This document shows positions 12,201-22,999 of a DNA stretch of 64,000 nt, piece after piece (within the stretch, counting starts at the first letter, position 1; every line of letters begins with the position of its first letter). Origin of the DNA: Agelaius tricolor (Eukaryota > Chordata > Aves > Passeriformes > Icteridae); the NCBI GenBank assembly GCA_023055355.1, contig JALJCS010000022.1, forward strand, positions 7,115,001-7,179,000, in the 5' to 3' direction. A model generated the notes under the pieces. The model saw only the letters and a list, made by a program, of their open reading frames with translations, had not been told where the DNA came from and searched no databases. A program made the translations under genes and the position numbers.

Positions 12201-13081
12201 ATAAAGGAGTTCCTAAATATTGCAAGGTTTAAGAAATGCAAAGCATTTTTTAGAAGAGTCCTACACTGTGTTAAAAGATAAGATAGGTATTCTTGGTTTT
12301 AATCTTTCATCCTTCTTTTTACTCCAAAGGCTCACAAATCTTTCTACTAGCACCTTTCTCAGTAAAATTTGACTTTCTAGTTCACTGGATGAAAAACCAA
12401 AAGCTGTCATTTTCTCCTAAATGATTTGTTGGGCCCCTTGCATTTTATACCCTAAATTCACACAAGAGCCCATCCATGAAGCTCCAATCTGACTGTTTTC
12501 CTCCTTTATACAAGAAAAGATCTATCACCCAGATTTGCCAAATAAGAAATATGAAGAGAATATTGTTTTCTCTGCATGTTTCATATATAAAATATTCATT
12601 CAGTCTTCTGCTCAGAATAGGTACAAGACAATCCATTCATAGATCACTTTACTGAAAACTTGATAGGTTGCCTGCCAGAGTTTTAGTGGCTCAAAGGTTT
12701 TGTCTCATGAACTTCTGGTTGAAAGGCATCACGCTGCTGATAGAATCTGCATCCAAATGATTTCTTTTTAATAGTGCATTGAACTTTTCTTTTTGCTGAC
12801 AAGATTACACTGAGGTCACTAACAAACTCACACAGATGGGATTATAAACCACAAAGCTTCTAGTTGAGTTATTTTAGCAAAGTATTTGCCCTTCCTAAGG
12901 TAAACCAGTTACTGCTCAGATTTCCTTTTGTGCACCTTTTGTACTCTTGGTCCCCTCAGATGTTTTAAGGAATTGTTACTTTTAATCCAAAAGCCTGTAA
13001 TCACTGATGTACATAAAGCACCTTCTTCCCTTCACTGAGACACACAAAAGACATGTGCCAATGTGTCGTGTGTTGTTATCT
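9296..13081. other. Intron, nothing recognised
   Basis: AT-rich sequence between two CR1 fragments. Short random open frames only, with no splice-flanked coding block. Confidence 0.6.
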
Positions 13082-13270
13082 AGAATCACAGAAACATAGA
13101 ATTGTTTGAGTTGGGAAGGACCTTTAAAGGTCATCCAGTCCCACCCTCCTGCAATGAGCAACCAGAACAGGCTGCTCAGAGCCTCATCCAGCTTGAACTT
13201 GAATGTTCCCAGGCATGGAGGTTTCACCACCCTGATCATAAAAATATCTTCCCTATATCTAGTCTGAAAT
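13082..13270 (-). mobile_element. CR1 LINE 3'-end fragment
   Basis: The + strand reads AGAATCACAGAAACATAGAA, then GTTGGGAAGGACCTTTAAAG, ATCCAGTCCCACC, CAGGCTGCTCAGAGCC and finally CTTCCCTATATCTAGTCTGA. This is the typical reverse complement of the CR1 3' end, including its repeated terminal unit. It is antisense to ATRNL1. Confidence 0.93.
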
Positions 13271-14344
13271 ATGCATTTGTGTATATTGGATCAGTCAGTT
13301 AGTTAAAATAGATTTGTACTTTTTTTTAATGTAAATCACTTTTTAATATATTATTTTAATTACACACCAGAAAGACAGTGCATATCTTTAAAGATTACTT
13401 AGATTCTTATTTCCTCATGTGATACACTATAAAGCTCTTGAACAATGAGGAAGTGTAATGCATGATTGCCCTTTTAGGTAAAAAATGCTTGAAAGCATGG
13501 ATTGTGTGTGTAAAGTGCTTACCTAACTTTAAAGGTTAATATAATTTATATATAGCATCTCATTATACAGTCAGCTGTGCACCATTTGCCTGTCTTAAGG
13601 AATAGCATATACAAACATAAAAACATGGAATTGTAGAAAATGCTTGTTTCAATACAGTGTGTGGGTGCCACTCAAGTTATTGCTTCTGTTTATTAAATAT
13701 GCTTATGTTTGTGCAAAAAACCCTCCACCTTTCTGCCTTGATTTTGTTACCAAGGTAGTTTTATTCTCTTAAATATTCAAAAGTTCTTACAAATAGACAA
13801 ATGAAACTGAAGTAGGCTACTTCTTAATAGCAGTAACAATTCATGTAATAGCTTTAGGCTCATTTCTATGGTAACTCTAATAAGAACAAAGAAGTTCAGT
13901 TATGTCAATAGCACTAATGAATGTGGAGAATATGAACATTTCAGCTCGAGCTTTTTTGCTTTCTATTCAAATGACAATTCTTAAAGTATTTCCTTTAGAA
14001 AAGACAGTAATGGCTTTTGGTGTATATGATATTGCTTATGGGATGCAACACATTTACTTTAGCAATACTAAAACACAGACAATATGGTGTATTCTTGAAC
14101 AACAGCTTTTGAAGGAACAAAAGCAATACTTTGTGTTTCAGGGTGAGCAAAGAACCAACAACAGCAAATGTAAGGAAAACAAGAAATACTGACATGCATA
14201 ATTAATGTACCCCAGTGTGTAATAGTATTCATGTGTGTAGGGGTCTACAGGATTATATAGTTTATAAGTTGTTAAGCTCACAGATAATTTTTCTTTTTTG
14301 CTATTTTCTTGTCTGTTGCTTAGCAAATATCTTACACATCTGTA

Positions 14345-14460
14345 TGTAGTTACTCATAGGCTATGTGAGTAATCCTACTGAAGTCAAAGGAGCTATTCAT
14401 AGGACCAGAATCTCAACTTGTTATATTGCTCAGGCTCCTCTGAAATCAGTAGAGCTATGA
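14345..14460. repeat. Probable ancient amniote interspersed repeat with an imperfect inverted repeat
   Basis: The core GTGAGTAATCCTACTGAAGT, then CAAAGGAGCTATTCATAGGA, has arms that partly pair around CTGAAGTCAAAGG. It recalls the 'GTGAGTAGTCCCATTGAAGTCAATGGGACTACTCA' type of repeat common in turtles and crocodilians. A second similar block follows at 14435-14460 (CTGAAATCAGTAGAGCTATGA). The family name is not certain. Confidence 0.4.
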
Positions 14461-15544
14461 CTGCTTATTTCATTTCTGGATCTAGTTTTCCTGAGGATAA
14501 CCGGGGCATTTCTTTGAGGTTGATGTTTTCTGCATTCTCTCTTACCTAAAATTTAGGTTCCTCTCTGAGTGAACCTTTCAAGCAATATGCCTGGGTAGCT
14601 GACACTAGATCTTGTCTCAGGACTGCCTCTGCAGTCAGTATAAAAGGCCCTTCCAAATGACAATTTATCCTGCCCAATTTTCACAGTGTTCACTCTTTAT
14701 ACTCTGATACTTGTGGGGACCTGACTTCTTGTTAACAATACAAATAACCCATCGAGTCAAATGTCCCATACTGAGAGTTATTCTTCACTTTCTTTCCTTG
14801 CATTTTGTAAAATTGAGGTTGTATTTATAATACTGTCATTTCATAAAAGTAAGCATCTGACTAATTCTTATATTGGTAATGCTCGCAACATGCATGTTCT
14901 CTGTAAAAAGAAGTATTAAATGGTGCCAGTGACAGATTCAATATTATATTGAAAAAATTTCTGTTGGGGAGTGAATTAAGCAAAGCTGATATAAAGTATT
15001 TGTGAGAGCTTGCTAACAGATCTATTTCTTCATTCCACAAAAATTCAGAAGGTAAAGAAGATAACAGACAACAACAGATTTTAAAATTAAAATTGTGAGT
15101 TCTTTAATAAAAAAAATAAATTAGGGAAAAGAAACTAAGTAGGTGTTCTTCATATGTACTTATGACCAGAAGAAAACTGTTCACTTTTCTTAACATAATA
15201 ACTGAAGTTCCTTCTTACATTTGTGTAGTGGAGTTAGCCTGAAGATTCCCAAAAGGCAATAATCAAAATAAATTAGTTTCATTATATGTGGTTCCTGGGA
15301 TATGCAGAGAAAGGAAGCTTGGATGTAGTTTTTACTGCTGATAACAGTACTTTAAAATTAATAGTTGTGATATTCTGTTCAGTGGAATTTATTATCAAAG
15401 TTGAGCTTTCTAAATATGAATATAAAATGCTTCTGGAGATAATGCTAATTTTATAATGGTGATATTAAATCTTACTCCCTGGTTAACTCTTGCAAGTGTA
15501 CTGGGGTAAGTTTTCAAGGCAACAGGAAGGTAAAATTAAGGTTA

Positions 15545-16114
15545 TTTTAAAGAGAGAGGGAACTGGCCCAAATGAAAAAGACTGCCTGAGGCAAGTGGCC
15601 ACTTGGCAGAACCTGGGGGTGCTTTGAGCTGCATGGTCTGAGAGTTTTCCATGGGACTGGTTGTAAACATAAGAGCATTAGCAGAATTTTTAGCAAACTA
15701 GCTGTCAGCAAAAAGCAGCAGACAATGAGAAAGGCAGTCCTTAGTGGGACCCTGGGAAGAAGCCAGAAAACTCTGTTAGAATTTATGACAAGAAAAGTAA
15801 TTTGAATTGGTTTCCACAGTGCTAAAGGAATGAGTCTGGTGGATGTGTTCTTTGTAAATAAAGAGGATTGCACCAAAATAGATGATTCATTTCTGTCTCC
15901 TAACAAAAAAGAAAGAGCAGGTGTTGAATATTGGCCCAAAGTGGTGAGGCTCTTCTTTATGTTTGTATTTCCTGTGTTTTCCAGCATAGCATCAATTATT
16001 TTTCCCCCGTTAAAACACAAACAAACCTTCTGTTTCTCAAAGCTGTGTAAGAAAAGAGTGAATTTAGCTGCAAACAACAGAAGTGTTGCAAGAACTGATA
16101 TGAAGAGAGAATGA
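15545..16114. other. Stop-poor stretch on both strands, not recognised
   Basis: The minus strand is open for 176 codons (15547-16077). One + frame over the same interval has only two TGA stops, at about 15581 and 15812, before ending at 16112-16114. Neither product matches a family I know. The + product ends in a basic segment after a hydrophobic stretch; the minus product has one hydrophobic stretch. It could be a decayed element or chance. Confidence 0.2.
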
Positions 16115-17186
16115 AAAAGTTTGACAATTTACAGTAAGAGGTCTTGAAGAGAAAAGTGCAAATACTCCTCTCTAGATACTCCATTGCTTTTCTCAGAGTT
16201 TCCAGAAATTTTAGTTGCACTGGATGGGCAACTTTGGCCTAGGTGAGTCCCCTGCAATGGGGGGAGAAGAATAAAAGAAACTTAGTCTGAGCTGTTCTTC
16301 CTCCAAAGAGCAGGGAAATAACTCAAAAGTGCAAGCCTGGAAAACATAGTTCCTTTCTATTACCCTGCTCTTCCTTTCTACCTAAAGTTTTGTTTATTTA
16401 CAGTTGAATGCTAGCCATGTATTCTAAAAATTACATTAAATCATGCAAACAATAACTTTTATTGCTTGTAGTTTATAGAACGTTTGCTACTGCCTCCACA
16501 AACATCCATTTCCTTGCAAATACGTGATCCTTTTTCAGAGCTGAGTTTTAGGTACATTTACATATGTGTGCAATTGAGTAGCAGTAAGGTGGGATTCATA
16601 TCATTCCTGAATCTCTTCCAAAGTGTTTGCATTTTACTTTGCCCAGTATGGATAGTAGCTGCCTTCTAAAATAAGCACATCCACCTTTTTATCTCTTAAA
16701 GTTAGTGTTGATAATATACAGACTAATTGTTTCTTTCTTCAAAAACATTTTGAAGGCACTGAAGTTTCTCCTATGTGGATGACCCCCTGCTAAACTTAGA
16801 GCTTTAATAATCAATGCAAAGCAGATGCAAAGATCAATGCAGCTAGAAATTAAATAACTTTACCAACTGATTTTTTCAGTGCCTGCACTATTAATTGGTT
16901 TACTCTGTCAGCAGAATGTGTTCACTGCTGTGAGTGTCAGTGTTGTTGCTATCAACAAATTCCATGGGGGACTTCTGTACTCTCTGTAGATGTTTGTACA
17001 CACAAACATTCCTTGGGGTCGTGCTTCTTGAGCAAACGCTGGCTGTGCAGTTCATCTGGGCACCTTCAAGGCTTCTTCCCCTTCTCTGGGTAGAAGACAA
17101 AATTATAGCAGGGTCATGGTGACAGGATTTGCATAGTATACTTATTTCTGGAGGAACCTGCAAACACCTGTGAAAGGTTAGGTTGG

Positions 17187-17356
17187 AAAAAAAAAACCCA
17201 GCACACTCCCCTCCTCCGCCCCAGAAACACCCATCCCAAAATCCAAAACTAACACACAAAACCAAATCAAACAAAAAAACCCCACAAAAACAAACAAAAC
17301 CCAAACAAACAAACCCCCCAAAAAACCCAAAAGCCAAAAAACCACACAATCAAATA
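17187..17356. repeat. A/C-rich low-complexity tract
   Basis: It starts with an A run and a CCCAGCACACTCCCCTCC block and continues as about 130 bp made almost entirely of A and C, with units such as CAAACAAACCC and AAAACCCCAC. The complementary strand is T/G-rich. The long ORFs across it (minus strand, Gly/Phe/Cys/Val-rich) are products of composition and are not genes. Confidence 0.9.
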
Positions 17357-17567
17357 GTACTTTAAAAAAAATCCCCATGGGTATATGACACAGCCTACAA
17401 AAAGGTAGAGTAGTTATTCTTTTCCAAGGATCTAACAATGCAATGTTTATCCTTCCTGGAGCTATATTTTTTATTGCTCCAGCAGTTCACAAACAACAGT
17501 TGAGAGTTAGTGTGACCTGATATAAACCAAGCTCATTACATTATTTTCAACAGATAATTAATAATTA

Positions 17568-17740
17568 ACATATAACCTTTGGCTTTCCTTTTATCTTCAA
17601 GTATTGACAGAAGTCGCATAAAAACATACTATGTGTGGAAAAAATGCTTTGAAATGCAAAACTAATTAAAATTAATGTAATGTTATTTTAGTACAGTTGT
17701 ATAGTAGCAAAAGTAATATAGGGAATATGAATATTTGAAC
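17568..17740 (+). repeat. Duplicated segment, copy A
   Basis: The first 30 bases (17568-17597, beginning ACATATAACCTTTGGCTTTC) are identical to 21404-21433. Similarity then continues with substitutions and small gaps through AATTAAAATTAAT and on to AATATTTGAA. It is in the same orientation as copy B, about 3.8 kb away. I do not recognise the sequence as any named repeat. Confidence 0.8.
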
Positions 17741-18770
17741 AGATGATTATTTTTATCCATGCCATTCAATTTTTACACAAATAAATTTTGGAAAATAGAA
17801 TATCATTTGATATTTTGTTTGGGATTTGTTGGATGGAGTACACCATGGCAGTTGAATTGTCACATCAGTAAATTAGCCCAGACTGCTTTGGCAGTCATTT
17901 GACCCACATGCAATTAGCAAAACTGAAACCACAATGAATCCTGTAGCTTAAGCTTGTTATGTTTTTTTTCTGCTTCACATACATTTTGAAAATCCCAGTT
18001 AATTAAGACTTATCATAGACTTAAATAGCTGTAGCTTCTTAGCCTTTTATATTTGTGCAGCCATGGTCAGAAGTACTAAGGGAGGCAGGGAAATTCAATT
18101 TCCCAGTTGGAGAAGTTTGGCTTTGGAAGTCAGTCCTTTTCTTTCTGGTGTTGTAGGTGCCTTTTTGCCAGTTCTTTCACTGCCTGGGCCATCAGTTCCT
18201 CACCTGTGGCACACAAACAGTTGAGTGGTGGTGATACAGTTTTTCATTAAGGATTCTGTTGGTATTAACTGGGGGGCTTTGATGACTCTTTCCTTTATTC
18301 TGTAATAACCCTTTGTCCCTGGCAATTATTTAGGTTTCTGTTCATTTAGGCAGGAAAAAGGAGTGAAATGGACACTAAATCTTTCTCCTAATTTTTTCTG
18401 GGTGAAGAGATACAAAGATGTGAAATAGTCTGTTGCTTTAATGTGTTATATTTCGTACATATTTCAATATTTGCTAAAATACATTATGAAGATATGAAAT
18501 ATGTTGCATGTGTTTGATTTTCATCTTAATTAAAACCAATCACCCATTTCTTAGGATTTTATGCTTTCTGAATAAGTTAATGATGGACAATACCGATCCT
18601 ACGCTGCTTTTTGCCTACCATAATAATTTTTTCTCTTCACAAAGTTAAGGAATAATATTTCTAGAAGAGTGGGAACATGCAGGTTAGAAAAATACTGTAT
18701 CCCTGCATGTGTGACCCATGTACAAGTATCAAGCACACTAGGTTTTGACTTAATACCTTCACAGTGTCCA

Positions 18771-18853
18771 GTAATAATATTCAGTATAATGTAATATATT
18801 ATATTATGTATATTTAATATAATATAGTGTATATTATTAAGTATAATATAATG
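18771..18853. repeat. A/T-only palindromic low-complexity tract
   Basis: Dominated by TAATATATTATATTATG and AATATAATATAG words, with very few G or C. It can form several overlapping hairpins. Confidence 0.8.
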
Positions 18854-19924
18854 AACTTGTCCCTTTCTACATTCACATGGAAAGCAAGTCCACGGTGTTA
18901 ATGCTGTTAATGACTAAATCACCCATGCACAAAATGTCCACCTCTGATTAGAGCATCCAGTGTGCTGTCAGCTTACAGAAAACGATGGACATAAATCATC
19001 TCAGTGGAAAGGGAGGAAAAGAGGATCCAGAGAATTAGTCAGTGAGTTCCCAGAAACATCCATCAATAAAAGCTAAGCTGTTTGTAAGCATCTATGGAAA
19101 AAAAAAAGATTAAAAGCCCGGATGTTTTCTTCGTTCACCAAATCACACAAAAAGAGTGTACTTTTCTTCCAAGGTAGGATAAAAGTCCTTTTGAACGGAG
19201 GAGAGAACATCTGGTGCTTGTACAGTTGGCCATTATAAAGACTATAAAAAGTCCATCCCAGGATACTTTGATAGGGAAGGCAAGGAAGCATTGTCATGAT
19301 TACATAGCTGTGGAGTAGGTGCAAAACTGCTCAGAACCCCATAATCAGATGTTCCTTATCAGTGAAATGAAGGATTAACTATGTGTGGACTGTAGTTATC
19401 TGCATTAGCCCCTTCAAAGCTTTGTTCTAGCTCCAGAACTCATCAGTGTTTTTAATGACCTAAGTCCTGCAGTTGGAGATTACATCTAATCAATTTGCAT
19501 AAGGGGAGCTGGGTGAGGAGTGTGTTCCTAGCAGGATCAGGCTTCAAAACAACCTTTAGAAATATGGAAGCAATATCCATACTGGTGAAAGCAAGTTTTA
19601 GAAATAATCTGGTAGAAATAATCATCTTCACAGAAACAGCACAAATAAAAAAAAGCTGACTGTGCTACAATTCCTCAGAGCTGATCAATGGCTTAGAAAG
19701 GTTCACAAGCTGAATGTAAGTCAACTGCAATCTAGTTACAAAAAAAGGAATATATTTCTGGTTTGCATATGTACCTCTAAGACATGTAATTCTTGTCCTT
19801 TACTGAATATAGCATTAATTGGACATCATGGACAGCTTAGACACAGCAGTTCAAAAAGTCTGTGGAACATTTGGAACTGTTCAGAGGAGAGAAGTGGGAA
19901 AGTGTGTCTGTTTATAGTTGCATA

Positions 19925-20265
19925 GGATGAAAGATCATGGAGAGGTGTGATAAAGGCCTTGAAGGTGGGGAATGGAATAATGCATTCATCTGAATTCTCT
20001 ATTGTAGAAAGGATGAGAAACAAAGCGCCCATATTGCAAAGAACAATCAGGTGATACAATGAAAATTAATAAATTATAATGATACTAGTAGTGTAGTTCT
20101 GCAATAGATATTCTCCAACATTCCAGACACTTTGTCAGTGTAGGCCTTTAGGAGTGGGATGGGCAAATACAGGACAGAAATTAGACCTGGATATGCCTTT
20201 GTAGGGTGATGGGGAGTCCCTTGGCAGTCTCTGTAGGTCTCTTTTAACCTTATGATCTTATGTTT
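19925..20265 (+). mobile_element. Possible ancient CR1 3'-end fragment
   Basis: The right end reads GGGGAGTCCCTTGGCAGTCT, then TCTCTTTTAACCTTATGATC and TTATG. This resembles the sense CR1 terminus (ACCTC, AGGTCCCTTCCAACCC, then a TATGATTC-type repeat). The left part, GGAGAGGTGTGATAAAGGCC, resembles the upstream CR1 segment. Divergence is high, so a repeat search is needed to confirm it. Confidence 0.45.
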
Positions 20266-20324
20266 TAAAAAACCCACTTGAAGTCAGAGTATTTTGTACA
20301 TACCTGGAGCATTTTATTTGCTAT

Positions 20325-20462
20325 GGAATCACAGAATGGGTTGGTTTGGGAGAGATCTCTGTAGATCACCTTGTTCAACTCCTGTGCCATGGGCAGGGTG
20401 CTCCAAGCCCTGTCCAGCCTGGCCTTGAGCCCTTCCAGGGATGAGGCATCCAGGATTTCTCT
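20325..20462 (-). mobile_element. CR1 LINE 3'-end fragment
   Basis: The + strand reads GGAATCACAGAATGGGTTGG, then GTTCAACTCCTGTGCCATGG, GCAGGGTGCTCCAAGCCCTG, TCCAGCCTGGCCTTGAGCCC and TTCCAGGGATGAGGCATCCA. It is an unmistakable reverse-complement CR1 tail and looks less diverged than the others here. It stops abruptly after the GGCATCCA block, which is a usual 5'-truncation point. Confidence 0.95.
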
Positions 20463-20559
20463 TAGACTAAAGCTACATGATATGATATTGCAGCATCAAA
20501 AATCCACAGTAGTGCTCTAATAGCACCTGCACCTCCTCATTAAAGACTATTTAAAAATC

Positions 20560-20740
20560 TACATTAATTTGATATTTATACTTTCATTGCAAAACTATGT
20601 CCCAAATGGCAATAAAGGCAAGTAATTATCCAGATATTCCATCATATTTTTTGCATTAAAAAGGCTTTTAAGGAGCTGCTTTCTTCTTTACAAATCTCAT
20701 TTGCATAAATGCAGCCTTTGAAGTTATTGATGTCATGTAC
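20560..20740. promoter_or_regulatory. Candidate conserved non-coding patch
   Basis: Non-repetitive text with closely spaced binding-site-like words: an octamer ATTTGCAT at 20699-20706, AAGTAATTATCC and TTGATGTCAT. This is judged by appearance only, as no alignment could be made. Confidence 0.2.
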
Positions 20741-21029
20741 CATGGTTAAACTTTACAGAACTTCAGATACTAGAAAATCAGAGTCAAAAATAGCCCCTTA
20801 CCTTTTGTGCCATTTAAGTTCATGTCCATCCAAGTGACTGAGTCACCCTGTGGATTGATTTTTTTTTCATTTTTGACTTTTCATTTCATGATTTGGGCTG
20901 GATTATTTGTTTTGCACCTTACATCCCCTTCATTGTGTAATTTTACTGGGTTTTTTTCCTGTATGAGTGGCAGGCAAGGCAAGACAGCTTATTTGACCTT
21001 AAAATTGAGAAACACACATAGATGAGAAC

Positions 21030-21092
21030 TTGAGCAAGTTTTGTGTTGTTTTCCTGGGGTTTTGTTTTGGTGTTTGTTTTTTTTTTTTTGTC
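21030..21092. repeat. T/G-rich low-complexity tract
   Basis: Runs of GTTTTGTGTTG-like text, GGGGTTTTGTTTTGGTG and 13 consecutive T. It has the same composition as the complement of the 17.2 kb A/C tract. Confidence 0.8.
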
Positions 21093-21403
21093 ATACATGG
21101 TTTTGCAATTATTCTGATTCTCCTCTAACTGAACCTTTAACTGTCTTTAAGTCTCAACAGTATTTTAAAATACACATTTTTGCAACAGCACTGTTTAGCA
21201 CATACTCAGAATTCTTATAAAAGGTAGCTGCTGCATGTTTGTGAGTCATTCTTCTTGCTTTCCTGTATCCTGTGACAGATGATATCTATCCTACACATGG
21301 AAAATACTGTGTATTTTCAGTAGTTTCAGAATGGCTGGTTGTTTTCTGACATGCAACTAACATAATTGAAACATGCTTTCTTCCCTTATATAATGACCAC
21401 TTT

Positions 21404-21573
21404 ACATATAACCTTTGGCTTTCCTTTTATCTTGAATCATTGATAGAAAATTGCATAAAGTCATAAATCATAAAACCAAAATTGAGCAAAAAATCTCTCA
21501 AATGCAAATTCTAATTAAAATTAATATTATGTTCCTGAAATGCAATGCTTAGGGTATCACAAATATTTGAATA
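21404..21573 (+). repeat. Duplicated segment, copy B
   Basis: This is the partner of 17568-17740. After the shared 30 bases come GATAGAAAATTGCATAAA against GACAGAAGTCGCATAAA, then AAATGCAAATTCTAATTAAA against AAATGCAAAACTAATTAAA. Divergence after the 30-mer suggests an old pair, either a local duplication or two copies of an unnamed interspersed repeat. Confidence 0.8.
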
Positions 21574-21612
21574 TTAGTTTTTCCCTGTTGCTATTAGTTT
21601 TTCCATGTTGTT
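21573..21612 (+). repeat. Two-copy 20-bp tandem repeat
   Basis: ATTAGTTTTTCCCTGTTGCT is followed directly by ATTAGTTTTTCCATGTTGTT, matching at 18 of 20 positions. It sits at the right edge of duplicated segment copy B and has no counterpart in copy A. Confidence 0.85.
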
Positions 21613-22475
21613 TGTCCCTAAAAAATGGTTTAGAGTAAAATATTTGAATCAAGCACAGTGTGATGCAAAAGCTAAATCCTAACTTTATTTAATTTCTTTA
21701 TTTTTTTTTTTTTTATCAACTGGAATGCAGGCAAATGGCAAATGAATAAAACACCCACAATTACCTTTTTTTCTATTTTTTTGTATATCTACTTACAAGG
21801 CTGCTATTAACTGGAAATAATACTGTGGTATAAAAGCTATTACAAAACATTTCTTTTTGACAAAGATATTTTTCTTCAGGCTGAAAAAAAATCTCACTTT
21901 TAGCAGAAGGTAAGCAGCTTCATTTAGATTAAACTTTTTTTTTTGGTGGAAGAAGCAAGTAAATATATATCTCTAACATAAAGAAATAAGGTGATTTAGC
22001 TGGATTGCAAGCAAAATAAGATATGAAGAAATATAGTCTATCATCTCAGCAGTAAATAGGTTTTTCTAGTAGTTGATACAGTCAAAATTCCCTGTCAACC
22101 CACATAAAATTCACATTCATAGCTAAGACTTACAAAGAAAAGTTTTTATCCCTCTATTTTGCTACCATCCTGCTCAGGTCAGACTGACATTATTTTGAAA
22201 AGTTTCTGCTATCTTAGAGAGATCTTCCTCTAATCCATACATTTTGCAGATGCTATTTCTGCTACCGAGTTGAGCACAGTATTCACTTTTTCATTGCATC
22301 CCAATTCTTACACTCTGTAAGTGCCCATTTACTGCTCAATCCCACAGCATCCCAGTACACAGATTCATAGTTTATGGGTCTCCTTACTCCAAGAGAAGGG
22401 AAATATTATCTGTTTCTAGGGGGGAGCTTAAATTCCTTTCTTTTCCTGTTTGATTCTTACCAACATGAGCTGCAG

Positions 22476-22520
22476 GATAGATATATATATATAGATATAT
22501 ATAGATAGATATATATATAT
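22476..22520. repeat. Compound AT/GATA microsatellite
   Basis: Alternating (AT)n blocks interrupted by GATA units: GATAGATATATATATATAG, ATATATATAGATAGAT, then (AT)5. It is probably length-variable. Confidence 0.93.
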
Positions 22521-22545
22521 GTCTAAAAATCCTGGCTTTGTTTTT

Positions 22546-22566
22546 CTCCCTCCATGATGGAGGGAG
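22546..22566. repeat. Perfect 21-bp palindrome (10-bp arms, 1-nt spacer)
   Basis: CTCCCTCCAT, one G, then ATGGAGGGAG. The arms are exact reverse complements. It lies 26 bp after the AT/GATA microsatellite. Confidence 0.92.
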
Positions 22567-22999
22567 GCCTCAGGCAGCCAGCTGTCATGCAGCACTTTCA
22601 TACTGCTTGCTCAGTGTCCTCCAGGTGAGAAAGTAGTGTGTTTACAAAATGTTTCTCTGATCAGAGATTCAGCTTCTTGTAGGCTTAGTCCCCCAGTGGG
22701 ACTTGGCCTCTGTTATCAGTTTTGGAAGCACTGAATTTCAAAAGCAGCGTTCACTGGACTGCTCTGCACCAGCTGAAGTAGGTACTTGATGCTGAAGTCT
22801 GTCAAAGACATGTTATTGGTGTTTCTAGGAAATCAATTGTTTTCTTTTCCATTTCATGTGAAAAACATTGATTTGTTCACACATTTGTTTCTGTATAAAA
22901 ACTTTTGCCTGATTTACTCAGGGCAGTATTTTCCCCAGAGCTGATGTTAAGAGCTAGTTTTACCTACCCATCAGTGCCCTCACATTACTGTTTAAAAAA

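Noticed and set aside
14636..14652. TATAAAAG promoter-like motif
   Set aside because: There is no initiator, CpG island or coding sequence downstream. Such 8-mers are common in AT-rich intron.
16900..17438. Long minus-strand frames rich in Gly, Phe, Val and Cys
   Set aside because: They are the translation of the T/G-rich complement of a low-complexity A/C tract.
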